Source: Magnolia sinica
Taxonomy: Eukaryota; Streptophyta; Magnoliopsida; Magnoliales; Magnoliaceae
Reading direction: 5' to 3'
Length of the DNA: 64,000 bases
Assembly (NCBI RefSeq): GCF_029962835.1
Contig: NC_080588.1
Span: forward strand, 68,478,501-68,542,500
Position 1 is the first letter of the stretch, and the number at the start of each line of letters is the position of its first letter. This document shows positions 1 to 11,795 of the stretch, in pieces. Position numbers and translations under genes: made by a program. The notes below the pieces were generated by a model, which was not told the DNA's origin, did no database searches, and saw only the letters and a program-made list of their open reading frames with translations.

Positions 1-94
1 ACATGTGCTTGTGAATGTCCTTTCCCAACATCAACAACTGGTTTAGATGGATGGGTTCATAACAGCAGCAGCAACAGCAGCAACAAATACTAAC

Positions 95-3000
95 CTTTAG
101 AGTGCCCACCAAAACAATGCCATGGTCTTCACTTGAAATAATTTTCCTTATCAATCGGCGGTAAGATTTCCCTTCACATGACAGAAGGCTAACACGGTTA
201 TTCATCCCAACCGTTTCAGTATCAGTTTGTACTTCCAATAGGACAGTCCCCCACATGGCTTCACATTTGCTGATAAAACTAGACATGGGCACTGCCTGAA
301 AGCATAACAAGATAAGCCAAAAGAACAATAAAATCAGATCATATTCTTCAGTAGTTGCACGGATTAATTCTGTCAAGATCATAGAAATAATGTTTCACAA
401 AAGTCTGGACTGCACGAGTTTACAAGAAACTGAAGGCTTATTTGTTTATAGCAAGAACCTTCAGAAAGAACTCACAATCCATAGCTTACCAATTTCAGGG
501 GACCAAAATCTGGTTCATTGCAAGAGCTGTTCAAGTCATGCTTACAGAATTCCATGAATATGCCCCGCTGCAAACAAAAGTTTGCCATAAGAAATGTAGG
601 ATATGGGCAGAGATAAATTTCAAGCAGAAAGGAAAGAATTTAGAAGCTGCTGCAGTTGAAAACATAATAGTTTTGCTGTCACTTAAAGCAACCACAAATT
701 TACCAATTTACCCGTGGACCGTGGTCGAAAAGCACATATAGGTAAGCATGAACTAGCATATTTCTGTGCCAATCCTTCCTTCTGGCCACACCTTGCAAAT
801 ACTCACTGTCAGATTAATGTGACTGTAAAAAGATGTTCAGATGCTTGCAAAATATTCAAATAGTAAAAAGGGTCAGGAAAAACCAACATAAACAAAGAAA
901 ATCTAACCAATGGAGGTAAGAATGGAAATGGGCCGGGTCTGGGCCCTGCAAAATCAAAATTTTGAATGGAGCCAGCCTGACGGCCCGGGCCCATTGCCCA
1001 GCCTAAATGCAAGTGGGCAAATGAGATGATAGGCAAGAAAATTACATGTTTTGATCCTAATATTTCCTTCTCAGAGAAGATCCCAGAAAACTTTTTCCTG
1101 AAACATGAGACGGTAAGCAATACCCTGAAATCCAACCAACAAGATGAACAGGTCAGTTGAGAGGCATATAAATCTATTCCAAAAAGAAATTATCAGCACT
1201 TAAACCTTTTCTTAGAATTTCCTACCAAAATCTTGCAGAAAAATTCAAGGAATCAATAAAGTTCCCCAACAGGCTGTGTGTCTGAGACCTCAAATGACAC
1301 CTGTAACAAGAAACCATTAAACTGGTAAAACATATATTTACTAGAATAGATTAAAAATAAATTTTAAGCAAGAAATTTAATTCAGCAGTGCTTACTGAGT
1401 TTCGAATGGCGAAAAGGACTTAACATCGATGCTGGTCTTAAAGCAGGCAGCCAGCAAAAGCATCTTGACCCAATAAAATTTGGGCTGTATGAAGTGAACA
1501 TTACTCAAAGAAATCTGCAAGGCGTCAGATACTGAGAAATAACACCACAAACTGACGAAGGCTTTTACTCTGAAAGAGGAAATAAACAATGTTTGATAGA
1601 AACTGAACACCTTTCTTTGATCTGGACCATTCATCTGGTGGGGCCCATGCTGAATCGATCATGACTCAGAAGTCAACCTTAACGAAAAATCTTATGTATA
1701 CAAAACACTACTGGTGGATTTTTCTGTTTGATTGACACTTTGGCTAAACTGTTCATTTGGAGGCCAACAATCGGATTGTTAAGATAGTCCAACATAGGAG
1801 ATTTCTTGTGTGTGGCCCATCTATAATGGAGCCCACCAGACAAGTAATCCAGATCACCAAAAGTTGGGGCCCACCTTTATAGTTGCTAGACTGAAGTAAA
1901 TTTGCCATTTTTGTTCATTGAGTGTTATATAAATGTAATTATAATCAAGCTTTGGATGGATTAAGGTCCTCAATGACAGACCTTAGCTACCCTCAGACAT
2001 GATCAAAATGGGAAAGATGGAATTACTTACAAGAGCGCCGACCCTGAAGGAATGAGACAGAGCTAGCGTCCTATCCGAAAGCAAAAGCCACACCCTTCCA
2101 TCTAACTCGACAGCCATCCCTTGAAAGTAGTATCCCGTGACGATGCCTGTGTAAGCACCCAATTCACCCCTTCCAGAAATTACCATTCGTGGAACCACCG
2201 CTGCTTCCGAGCACAACTGAGACAGATACAGTGCAGTTTTCTCCGTAGTCACAAACATTAAATACGACTCGTCCCCACCTACAAAAACCATCTTCTTCTT
2301 CAATCCAACAATTGAAACTGTACGGCCCAGAAGCTTACAAAGCAAAGGGTGCCAAACTGACGCAGACCCACAAAAGTACACGAAAACTCGCTTCGTGAAA
2401 GAATGACAAGCTTTCCCTCCGTGAACGGGCACTCCCTTACTACAGAGGGTGCATTCACAGACCGTCATCTCCGAGAGGAATCCTACCATGTTTGCACCAC
2501 CAGTAGAACTTTGCCTGAGGTTGATTTGAAAATTTCGACTCTGGACTGTACAAGGAACAGCGGAAACTGAGCTGACCGAATTCAAAATACCGCGAATGTA
2601 GGAACAAGCACTCTGACGATCTTCTAAAGAAAAAGAAGGCAACCAGACCAAAGGAAAGCTACGGTTAATCTCAGCCGTTGCTTCTAGAATGCCCCACCTG
2701 ATTATCTCCAGCAATCCACCGTTGGTTTTGAAAGGAATGAAATTCCAAGCGAGGACGCGGATTCGCTTGCCAATGGCATTAAATTCCGTATCAAGGACAG
2801 AGCAGCAGATTGTAGATGAGCCGTCGGAGAAAGAAAGGCAACTGTGATTTGAATCGCAAGAGATCAGGGCCGTTGGATCTGCAGTGGCGGTGGGGAGATG
2901 AACGGTACCGATGATGATCGCCGGAGATTTGAGCGATTCCAAGGGCTTGCTAGTTTTTTCTTTGGAGATGTCGTGGGTTGGTTGGGATTTCCGTGTTTTT

Positions 3001-3137
3001 GGAGATGAAGCGCGAGAAATTGGGGGTATGGGATTGTCGCGGGAAATGCAGGGGGAGGTTTTGAGAGAAGCGGTGCCTGTGAGAGGGCGAGAGCGTTGGA
3101 GGAGATCTGAGATGGAGAGGATTTTCACGCCTTCCAT
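95..3137 (-). CDS. CTC1: CTC1, CST telomere-capping complex subunit (5' part, runs off the left edge)
   Basis: CTC1 is the large subunit of the CST complex (CTC1-STN1-TEN1), which binds single-stranded DNA and supports telomere capping and C-strand fill-in in the nucleus. I resolve seven exons, read right to left: 3137-2031, 1514-1396, 1300-1226, 1124-1046, 781-704, 567-490 and 295-95. Every join keeps frame and uses GT-AG, and the product is about 579 residues; the remaining C-terminal half lies outside the window. Recognition rests on memory of plant CTC1: an N-terminus starting MEGVKILSISDLLQRSRPLTG, a block VHFIQPKFYWVKMLLLAACF, a block FRKKFSGIFSEKEILGSKH and a block SKCEAMWGTVLLEV. The open frame extends to 3314, but M60 (3137) fits the family N-terminus. 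The short exon 781-704 is the least certain, because its donor was chosen among two GTAAAT sites to keep frame. The intron at 1045-782 holds a GGGCC-rich repeat remnant (about 925-1015). Confidence 0.88.
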
Positions 3138-4012
3138 GAGATATCGCGCGAGATATAGGCGAGAATTTCGCGGGTTAAGGAGAAGAAATGTGCATCCTTT
3201 GGCTTTTCGGAAGGGTTTCAGAGAGCGCGAAAATGAGGAAGAAGGGTTTTCGAAGGGTTTGGTAGTTCTAGTCCGGTTCCTCTTCAACGCTGGTAGGAAA
3301 AGCTGCTTCTGCAACGCCTTGTGTGGGGATCAATATGATGTTTTCTTAAAATCCAATCCGTCCATAATGTTGGGCCCCACATTTTCTCCTTGGATTCTAC
3401 AAGTATGGTTGATTGAAAACTTAGGTGAGTCACACCATGTAAGATCATATACCAAAAACCTCTAAAATCACACGGTGTGGACCCTTATGAGTTTTGAAAT
3501 GGCATGATATTTGAGATGTACATTAATCCTGGTGGTTGAATTTCTGAATGGGTTGGATGGAATACTAATCATGTTGAACCCCACGTAAAATCTGGAAGGT
3601 TTAATGGTGGATGTTCACATCCTAATTTTTCCCTGTGGTGTGACCCACCTGAGTTTTTCATCGGAATGATTTTTGGAATTCACGGTGAAGTTAAAGGTTC
3701 ACGCCTTATGGACGGATTGGATTTGATCTTTGCATCACGTTGGTCCCAAACGCTATGTTGTCTAATAAGCTTATGCTCCAAACATCGCAGAGTACCCACC
3801 TGTCTGATTGTTCCCGCCGATATCTAATCCGCGCGGGGTGCGTTATACGCACACTGGGCTTGTTTGCTGTTTGGGTGTAGCAATGCGCCCGGATTAGGTT
3901 TTACCCAGGTATAGCAACACGGTGGAAACCGCAAATTCGATTGGTATGCCCCGGTCATATAACCAGTCAGTTATACTGACCAAATTGCCCTTGTGTACCA
4001 CGTGACTGCCTT
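3138..4012. other. Upstream region of CTC1 with foldback-repeat remnants
   Basis: No gene seen. Between about 3360 and 3720 there are degraded arms of the GGGCCC foldback family (GTTGGGCCCCACATTTT, later GTGACCCACCTGAGTTTT). The rest is unremarkable. The CTC1 promoter should lie here, but no clear minus-strand TATA box was identified. Confidence 0.5.
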
Positions 4013-4635
4013 TAGGGCTGTACATGCATTGAGCTGGCTCGAAAGATCGATCTGCAGCTCGAGTTAGTTTGGATTGACTTGGCTTGAAGGACTACTTGGG
4101 CGAGTTAAGCGTGCGTACAACCCAGCTCGATTTGAAAATAAGCAGTGATCAAGGATAGTGTAACTCTCTGTCTCTCTCACAACCACTCACCCTGCATTTG
4201 CTTGACTTGTCTCAGCCTGGCTCAACATTTGCACTCGGCTACTTGTCCCAGCTCTGTGGCTTTCTCTCTCTCTCTTAGCACTCACCACAAAGGTAAGTTA
4301 TATTCCTCCATCATAAATGATTTATTTATTTATTTGTTAATAAATATATTAATTTTTTATTTGATTTAGGTTAGGTTCTGGGTTAAATTGGGCACTAGGT
4401 TAGGTTGGGTGTAAGTTGGGCATTGTGTGGAGCCAAGTTGGGCTCTGGGTTGGGCCAGACTAAGAACGAACTCGACTTGACTCGAGGTAAGATCAACTCG
4501 ACTTGATCCACTAGCTTGACTTAAAAGCTTTAGCAAACAAGTCAAGCTCCGATGTTGAGCTCGAGGGCGAGCTCGAGCTTATACTAAGTAAGGCACGGAG
4601 GAGTCAAGCCAAGCTTGGCTCAATGTATAACCCTA
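4013..4635. mobile_element. Non-autonomous hAT-type element with 8-bp target duplication
   Basis: The 8-bp direct repeat ACTGCCTT (4005-4012 and 4636-4643) flanks a unit with inverted ends: TAGGGCTGTACAT on the left, and ATGTATAACCCTA on the right. Both sub-terminal regions are packed with GAGCTCG/GCTCGAG-type motifs. An 8-bp duplication with TAGGG...CCCTA ends is the hAT signature. There is no transposase, so the copy is non-autonomous (623 bp). Relatives occur at about 11796, 16217, 33915 and 56021. Confidence 0.8.
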
Positions 4636-4643
4636 ACTGCCTT

Positions 4644-5268
4644 CAATGTAGGTTGTCAATGGGCTGGGCTGATTTGTCTCGGGCTGGGACAACGGGCCTG
4701 TCTAACCAAAATTTTGATTTTGCAGACCGAGCCCGGCTTACTAATTCCCCTGCTTCATTGCCATCTAGAGTTACTTGGTACTCTGGCAGAATATACTGTT
4801 CCATGCACAGGCACTCAGAAACTGTAAACATGACATACTTTGATGAAAAGAAAACTGACAAAAGTGCGGAATCTCATGCCTCCATCACAAAATCAGTCTG
4901 GTTGAATAATCGTATTATGTGATTTGTGGACACCAGTTTATTAAAATAGGACCATTGGATACCTTATTTTTGACGTTTAAAAAAATCCACTAATTTAATA
5001 GTCAGATGATAAAATAGGGTAATTTTCTGCTCATTATACTTCTAAACAGGGAAACATAGTTTATGCAGTCTAATTTGACTTATTTGCAAGCTAAGTACAG
5101 ATTTTATAAGTGATTTCCAACCTACTGCGTATCATCCATCACACTCCACCAGTGTATCAAAGCTTCCCGCATTGCCATTTCACTAAACGCTCGGGCATCC
5201 ACATCAATCCTTAGAAGAGTTCATTAGGTGGTGCACATTCCTAGGCTGTTTTGGCGGACAGCAAGATT
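4644..5268. other. Spacer between a hAT element and the LEA14 promoter
   Basis: The left 120 bp (about 4645-4760) is a fragment of a second hAT-like repeat type, recognised by GTTGTCAATGGGCTGGGC. It is related to sequence at 925-1015 and 57485-57635. The rest is AT-rich and holds nothing I can name. Confidence 0.4.
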
Positions 5269-5276
5269 ATAAAATA
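5269..5276 (+). promoter_or_regulatory. TATA box, probable LEA14 core promoter
   Basis: TATAAAAT lies about 75 bp before a good splice donor (AAAGC|GTATGC at 5346). The intron would end at 6198 (TTGTTTTAG), 11 nt before the LEA14 ATG. A short leader exon of about 45 nt is therefore plausible. No transcript evidence is available. Confidence 0.45.
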
Positions 5277-5345
5277 CGCCGTTCGCGCATTGTTCCATTC
5301 TCTTCCGAGGAGGCTCTTCGCAACATCAGGAAGAAAAAACAAAGC

Positions 5346-6198
5346 GTATGCAGTTCAAAATCTCTATTTGCTGTTTTAGTTTCTCATTTTTCTGATTTAA
5401 TGGAATGACTTATTTTCTCACGAAATCATAGATAACTAGCTATGGTTAAGTTGGCCCACCTTCAGTAACCTGAACTGGTGGGCACCAACGTGTGGTGGGA
5501 CATCCCCAATAAATTCTTCCCTATCAAATGATCCTATCCATCCAATGAAAATGAACAATTAATGATCAACCGTCCAAATTCAACTGTGTGGCACAGTGGG
5601 ATGGTAGGATCGTTCAACTGGCAGGTTGCCTGCTTCAAACGGTGAGAGATTGAATGTTGTATACTTTTTAAATCTAGGTCACTTCATTTTTAACATAATG
5701 GAATTTGATTAGACTGCGTGCTGCTGTTACATATAAAAATTTACTTAATGTAAGCTTAGAATAAAATCTTGAACAATAGACTACTGTTTGGGTCCCCGCC
5801 TTTAATATCAAGGGTGGAATGGCGAGTCATATTGATAAAAGAAAGGTGGCCCACCCCCACGTGTAGTTCATTGGATCCATCAAACATTTTGAAAATCCTT
5901 CCATTCAATTCAAGCCACCCAATGAAAATGGATAGCTTTTGATCCTACCCAATGTCTTCCCCATCAGATGATCCTAGGCACCCAATGATAATGGACACTT
6001 AACGGTTAACAGACCACATTCAATGATGCAGTCCAGTGGGAGGGTAGGATCATCCGACTAGTGGGTCATTCAGATCTCCAATAGGTGGGCCAATCCACAT
6101 GATACATTTCATTGGACTGATCAAACATTTTGAAAATGATTCTGCATTTTCTTTTCTCTTTTATTCTTCTTTTATCTGAGCTGAGATTCTTGTTTTAG
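5346..6198 (+). other. Probable leader (5' UTR) intron of the LEA14 gene, with internal repeats
   Basis: Donor GTATGC at 5346; acceptor TTCTTGTTTTAG ending at 6198 behind a strong pyrimidine tract. The intron contains two diverged copies of a roughly 105-bp segment (about 5520-5627 and 5960-6066), and a second pair near 5862 and 6102 sharing ATCAAACATTTTGAAAAT. CACGTG (ABRE/G-box core) occurs at about 5858 and an ACGTG at about 5488, as would fit a dehydration-induced gene. Confidence 0.5.
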
Positions 6199-6209
6199 CC
6201 TTCAAAATC

Positions 6210-7564
6210 ATGGCATCCGGTGAAAAATCAGTAGACAAGGAGGAAGGCGAGAACGAGGGTTTCTTAAACAAGGTGAAGGATTTCATCCAGGACATTGGAG
6301 ATAAGATTGAGGAAGCTGTCGGATTTGGTTATCCGACGGCCGACGTATCAGCTGTCCACATCTCCTCAATCAATCTAAAGCAGGCCGACCTTGTCATCGA
6401 CATCCTCATCACTAATCCAAACCCAATTCCAATCCCCCTTGTTGACATAAACTACCTGGTCGAGAGTGACGGCCGGAAGCTCGTATCTGGCCTAATACCC
6501 GACGCAGGTACCGTCCATGCTCATGGGTCTGAAACCGTCAAAGTGCCAGTAACACTAATCTACAGTGATATCAAGAACACTTATAATGAAATTAAGTCAG
6601 GCAGTGTAATTCCATACAGGGTTAAGGTTGATCTCATCGTTGACTTGCCTGTCATCGGTAACATTACTCTCCCTCTAGAGAAGAAAGGTGAGATTCCTAT
6701 ACCTTACAAGCCCGACGTGGACTTAATGAAGATCAAGTTAGATAAATTCTCATTTGAGGAGACGAGTGCGACCCTCCACCTGAAATTGGACAACAAGAAC
6801 GATTTTGATCTGGGCTTGAACTCATTGGAGTATGAGGTCTGGCTTGGTGAATTAAACATCGGCGGAGCCCGCCTCCCGAAGTCGGCCAAGATCGATAAGA
6901 CCGGGTATGCCAACATCGAGCTACCAATCTCATTCAGGCCAAACGACTTTGGATCTGCACTTTGGGATATAATCAGAGGGCGGGGGACCGGATACTCGTT
7001 GAAGGGGAACATCGATGTGGACTCTCCGTTCGGACCGATGAAATTGCCGTTCAATCGAGAGGGAGGGAATACGAAAATCAAGAAGGCGGATGATAAAGAT
7101 AGCGACGATGATAAGGTATGATTAGTGGAAAAATGCTGGTTAATTAATTTGCATATATTTGTTGGTGATCTTCATAGCATTCTTTCATGTGAAATTGACT
7201 CGTAACTCAGTTGAGTCGACTCAACTTGGTTGGTTCATTTCAACTTGAGTCTATTCGACAGTTGATTCTCACGTTGGAAGATTTTCCTTAGTAGGAAAGA
7301 TAAACTTGTTTGGTAAATGCCTAAAAATGAATTTTTAGGTAACAGTAATTATGTATTAGATATCTTGATCTCTAACATTCATGATTCATAATAGCAGTGA
7401 TTATTCGGTCTATCAAACTACTACAGGAGCAATTTATTTTTTGTGACTTGCTATTTGAAATTTTGAAAATGTGGAATGGTTTTCATGGTATTAATATATA
7501 TATATATATATATATATATAAAGAGGGTTCATTTCCTTTTCTTTTTTTTATGGTGCAGGACTGA
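6210..7564 (+). CDS. LEA14-type late embryogenesis abundant protein (LEA_2 / WHy domains)
   Basis: Members of the LEA_2 group are folded proteins, unlike most LEA proteins, linked to dehydration and stress tolerance, usually cytosolic. The 303-residue product has an acidic N-terminal segment with an amphipathic stretch (about 15-38), then two WHy-type beta domains at roughly 45-160 and 170-285. The Asn-Pro signature TNPNPIPIPL lies near residues 68-77, and its counterpart LDNKNDFDLGL in the second domain. This two-domain layout matches the At2g44060 type. Coding runs 6210-7115, then a likely intron (GTATGA donor at 7116; acceptor GGTGCAG ending 7558) and a tiny last exon coding Asp-stop (7559-7564). 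If unspliced, the frame ends Val-stop at 7121, so length is the same either way. There is no signal peptide or membrane segment. The start sits 11 nt after a strong splice acceptor. Confidence 0.9.
7495..7520. repeat. (TA)n microsatellite in the LEA14 terminal intron
   Basis: Uninterrupted TA dinucleotides inside the proposed last intron. Other TA runs in the window lie at 8259-8284 and 29813-29849. Confidence 0.9.
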
Positions 7565-7662
7565 AGAAGTCAACGATGGGAAATAGGGTACAAATGTAGT
7601 GGTATTTTTCTTCTGGTTTTGTGTTATTATTATATATATATGGTTGTATCTCATTTCTCAGG

Positions 7663-7668
7663 AATAAA
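7663..7668 (+). terminator. Poly(A) signal of the LEA14 gene
   Basis: AATAAA lies about 100 bp after the proposed stop codon, inside TG- and T-rich sequence typical of plant 3' ends. Confidence 0.5.
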
Positions 7669-8284
7669 GTAGTGATTGTGCTAGTGATTTTTTTGTTTTT
7701 TTAGATGAATGGTTTACTACTTTATTTGATAAAGAGGGTTCATTTTGAGAGAGTTTGATGGGTCCACCTCTTTATTTGATAAAGAGGGTTAACCTATTTT
7801 CCCATCTTTTCTAAAGACAGGCAATCACCACTTCATCAAGAGAGTGGATTAGGTGTCACCTGGGTTGGGTGTTACACCTGATGTGGCACATATCATTGGC
7901 CCGTAGAAGCTATCAGAGTGGGCGTCAACTTTACAAGTTGAGTACGTACTCGATCCTTTGCTATTTTTGTTTGTCTTGGAAACTATTGAAATGAGATGTT
8001 GACAAGTCAGGTATAGACCTCCCAGTCTCCTATACATTACGCTCGATGGAACTTTTGCCGCATCATCCAAATAGGCCTTTTGTGTGTGTTCTAGATTTTT
8101 TAAAATATTTTTTTATGACAAGAATTATTATTATTTTTTTAATAACCAATCTAAAAGGAGAGACAACAGCCGGCCAGGAAAATTAAAAGAAAGCCAAACA
8201 AGAAGATAAATCAATTTAGAAGATTTATTATTTATGGCAATTCTCTTTAGCTTTTCTTTATATATATATATATATATATATATG
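7669..8284. other. LEA14 downstream spacer
   Basis: No gene seen. A 21-bp string (CTTTATTTGATAAAGAGGGT and one further T) occurs near 7718 and again near 7768, and a shortened form appears in the preceding intron near 7519. A (TA)n run closes the stretch. Confidence 0.4.
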
Positions 8285-8760
8285 GAAATGGTACTATAAG
8301 GTTGGCATGGTGGGAGCTTTCCATGAGGTCAAGCTCCGTGGGGTTGATTGTGATGTGCGATGGACATCCACATTACACATTTTCGTAGGTCCCCTCTAGG
8401 TCATGGGATGTGCTAAAAATCAGCCATATCTGGGTCATACCATTTAAAATCATAGAAGATTATTCTTAAAACATCTAAAAGCACTCGGTGGGGCCCACCT
8501 GAGTTTTGAAATTGCTTGAATTTTGGTGTGACCCCTCGTCCAAGTGGGACATATGATGTATGGGCTGGAACATCTCACTAGGCACTATATACAATCAGGA
8601 AGGTTTCGACAGGGGGTGGGGGGCATCCACTCTTAATTGTTGTCTATGGTGGGGCACGCCTAAGTCATGAATTAGCCTGATTTTTAGGCCCATGGCTCAC
8701 CATAGAAGGTTGCATTTGATTGATGGGATAGATATCCATCACACATTACAGCAAGGCTAC
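8285..8760. repeat. Foldback repeat, subfamily B
   Basis: The left arm (GAGGTCAAGCTCCGTGGGG, then GATGTGCGATGGACATCC) is mirrored by the right arm (GATATCCATCACACATTAC). The core carries GTGGGGCCCACCTGAG. Two further copies of the same subfamily lie at about 27235-28190. Ends are approximate. Confidence 0.5.
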
Positions 8761-9379
8761 AGTCTTTTTAGCCCAATCAAGGCTAAGGCTTAATTAGGGA
8801 CAATGGTTAGGCCAAGCAATAATGAGAATTCTTGAATGCGTATTTCAAAAAATATAAAGTAAGAAAGAAAAAATAAAAAGCAACAAAACTACTTTATTTC
8901 TTTTGAAAATACTTTAGCTCCACATTGGATAGAAAGTTCATCATTAAACAATTGCCACTCTTTCATTTTTTTTTTTTTCATGTAGTTGTATCAATGTGTG
9001 GATCCCTTCACACATCTTGATTGGCATATATGCCCTACTTTAAGTTTAGACCACTCCACTCGTACAATGAGTCATGTGTCGAATCAAATTAGACAACTGG
9101 CACATATCATAACCATCCATCTTTACAGTAGGATGGGCCCATTTAATAATAGGGCCTTTGATTTCACATCGAAGTGCTCTCATTGTCTCAATTGGCCTTT
9201 GATTTCAACCCAAGCGCTCTAATTAAGATCTTAAATAGGCTTGTTCTTGGTTTTCAGGTGTCAAGAGAAAATTTTACGAAACCTAGGCCCACTAAGAGTA
9301 GATTTTAAGTGATAAGTGAGGGAGAGCAATTTAGATATTCACCAGTTGAATTTGATATTGATCTTTTCAAACAAGGAAG
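8761..9379. other. Spacer without recognised gene
   Basis: AT-rich, with an A-rich block near 8850-8880 and a T run near 8968. No coding or repeat feature I can name. Confidence 0.4.
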
Positions 9380-9640
9380 CACATTCTTGAATGTAATGCC
9401 TATCTGAATAAAAAGGAAGGCCCATGTATTTGAGAGGTAGAGATCATTTTTTCATGGCAAGAACGTCACAAATGGCTTCCTGATACTAGCATGGGTATGA
9501 GAAGATAATTGATCTCTGATTGAAATTAATTTCTAGCCCCGATAATGTCTACTAAAATCTTCAAACATCTTGAGATGAAGGCCTGAAAGGGAGAGATGTT
9601 TTCTTGAGGAGTTTTAAAAAACATTCTAGACCTCTATTTC
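9380..9640 (-). mobile_element. LINE (L1-type) reverse transcriptase fragment, broken
   Basis: On the minus strand a frame reads SLPLKYMGLPFYSDR (around 9400-9450), which matches the L1 reverse-transcriptase block usually written LP(L/S)(K/T)YLGLPLG. Just upstream, other frames read HLKMFEDFS and a diverged SGLEINF-like string, as expected of the preceding RT segment after frameshifts. Only about 260 bp is recognisable; no tail or target duplication was found. Confidence 0.55.
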
Positions 9641-9710
9641 CATGAATCCCTCTAATTAATTCATGGCATAAGAAGATATTATTCCAAATGTCCCTTCCTA
9701 GGATGTCCTA

Positions 9711-10103
9711 GGGTGTGTTTGGGTTGGGAATAAATTAGGAGAGGGCGATAAAAATCAAATTTGACAAGTGAATGGGAAACTAACATCATCAGTAGGAAAA
9801 TAAAACCCTTCGTACTTGCTTGTTTCGATAAATGAAAGTTTGATAAAATGCTTTTCCTTTGTATTTGAAAGTGTTTAGGCTGCAATTTCAAAAAAGGAAA
9901 TCTACCATTTAAAATGTCATATTAGAGGAGAGACTTATTTTTCACCATTTGACTTTAAAAAAAGAAGGTTTTACTCCCTTATTATATAGAGAAGGTAAAA
10001 ATCAAACAATTTTCCACTGTATCCTCCACTTTCCAAGTAAATGCAAATATTTTACGCATGTAAGCTGATACTTCTCCTAATTTACCCTCAACCCAAACAA
10101 GTC
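9711..10103. mobile_element. MITE with TIRs, possibly PIF/Harbinger type
   Basis: Inverted ends GGGTGTGTTTGGGTTG (left) and CAACCCAAACAAGTC (right), each followed inward by a matching AATTTAGGAGA-like stretch. Flanking trinucleotides are CTA (9708-9710) and TTA (10104-10106), which would suit the 3-bp duplication of PIF/Harbinger elements but is too short to prove it. The element contains no protein-coding sequence. Confidence 0.55.
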
Positions 10104-10873
10104 TTAGCGTCATATGAGATTACTAACTGTTACAATGCGATGGTTTAAACGCCGTCTCTGTATGCCTGCTTAAAGAAGGATTGATGTTAAGCAATGACAA
10201 ATTGCTCAAAGATGGGCTAATGTCAGGTAAGTAATTGAGCTTTTGCCAAGTAATTATGAGAATTCTTGAACGTTAACCCCCCTTTGAGCTTGAATTTTCC
10301 CGAAGTCTCTGCTACTTGTTACTAGGTAGCCAAAAGCTTGATGGGGCCAGAACGATGTTAGTTGACATCCACTTTGTCCATCAATTTCACTTAATCATGT
10401 TAGGACATGAGCTTAAAAATGAGAGAGATCGAAAACTTAAGTGGGCTACACTATTGAAAACAGTGAATGAAAACGTCCACCTTTGAAACTTTCGTGGGGC
10501 TACCATGATGTTTATATTTGCCAAACGACACCTTATTAAGGTTAGTCCCACCATGGGATGAAGGGAAACCACACATATCAGCCCAATCCAAAACTTCTGT
10601 CCCTGAGAAGGTTTCAATGTTGGGTGTTCAATCCCTACTTTATCCTATGGTGTGGCCTACTCGAGTTTTCTACCTTACTCATTTTGGATCCTGTTCTAAC
10701 ATGAGTTATTGCAATAGACGGAGAGAGTAGATGTCACACATGTCAAGGCTCGTTCGGTAGAACTTTTGGTTACACCTCTAAAGACCAAAAAAACCAAGTG
10801 TCCGTACCCAAGTATTAGCTGCATCAATAAGTGGGTCCCTCATGTTTGGTAATTGGTGTATATGAGATACTTC
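10104..10873. other. Spacer with foldback-repeat pieces
   Basis: Degraded arms of the GGGCC foldback family lie between about 10330 and 10730 (for example GTGGTAGCCC-like and TGGTGTGGCCTACTCGAG). No gene is supported; the short open frames here are repeat-derived. Confidence 0.4.
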
Positions 10874-10889
10874 AAGGGCTTGTTTGTTA

Positions 10890-11042
10890 GGGTCCTTACT
10901 CTTACCCCGGTGGTAGGCTCCCAGGAGTTTCAACACCTGGTTGAGGGTTCGAGTACCCATAGGTGGTGAAATTCCACTACGGCGTGAGTGTGTGGTGGTG
11001 TGCGTGCGTGTGTTAAATAAATAAATAATTTTTTTTAAAAAA
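10890..11042 (+). mobile_element. SINE with 16-bp target-site duplication
   Basis: The direct repeat AAGGGCTTGTTYGTTA (10874-10889 and 11043-11058, one mismatch) flanks a body of about 150 bp. The body holds a Pol III B box, GGTTCGAGTAC at 10946-10956, with a candidate A-box region about 35 bp before it (TGGTAGGCTCCC). It then runs through a GT-rich section (GTGTGTGGTGGTGTGCG) to a TAAATAAATAAATAA...AAAAAAA tail. This order is that of tRNA-derived plant SINEs. The near-perfect duplication suggests a fairly young insertion. Confidence 0.8.
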
Positions 11043-11058
11043 AAGGGCTTGTTCGTTA

Positions 11059-11795
11059 AACTTGAGATCCAAAGCCTGAGTCTGAAATCTGAATCTAAAG
11101 TAAAATCACTACCCGTTTGTTAACTAACGTCTAAAATACTTAAAATATGTTAATTTGACACATTTACCCATATGAAACAATCGTGATCGAATCCTTACCA
11201 TTAAAATTTTCATGGATTCCATCGTAATGTTTATTTACCATTCAACCAGTTGATATGCTAGGTGAGGCCCCCCATGATGTTTGTGAGAAATCCAACTGTC
11301 CATCGTTTGCGAGCTCATTTTAAGACATGACCAAAAATGAAGCAGATCCAAAACTCACCCAAGTTGGGGGTTCATTCAGGGTATCAAACCGGATCAGGTT
11401 CGAGCGAGTCTGAGTCAACTCGGACGAGTTGACTCGACCCATTTACTTAATTAGGCTATATTTCTGATATTTCAATGCGTCTGGCACTGCAACGCATGTG
11501 GACTTGCGGAGTTAGAGAGAGAGAGAGACAGAGAGAGAGAGACCAAAATAGGCACCATTAGGGAGACAATTGGCAACACGCTGACACTTTTCCGGATAAA
11601 ATATTAACAGTTGGCGAGCTTTTGTGGCTGAAATCTCAGCCGTTCATAAAAGATGGATGCTAGCCACGTTTTCTAAGTTGCTGAGGTGCCTTTCACTTCA
11701 AATGTTGATCTGTAATGGGACCCACTGGATTCGCTTTATAAGATCACAATCTCTATTGTATTTGATTTGTTTATGATGGGCTTTTTTGTTGTCAA
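11059..11795. other. Spacer with GA microsatellite
   Basis: Contains an imperfect (GA)n run at about 11513-11542 and scattered short repeat fragments. No gene seen. Confidence 0.4.

Noticed and set aside
442-741. 99-residue plus-strand frame
   Set aside because: Antisense to two CTC1 exons and their intron.
2911-3465. 184-residue plus-strand open frame
   Set aside because: It is antisense to the first exon of CTC1 and its composition is that of a shadow frame.
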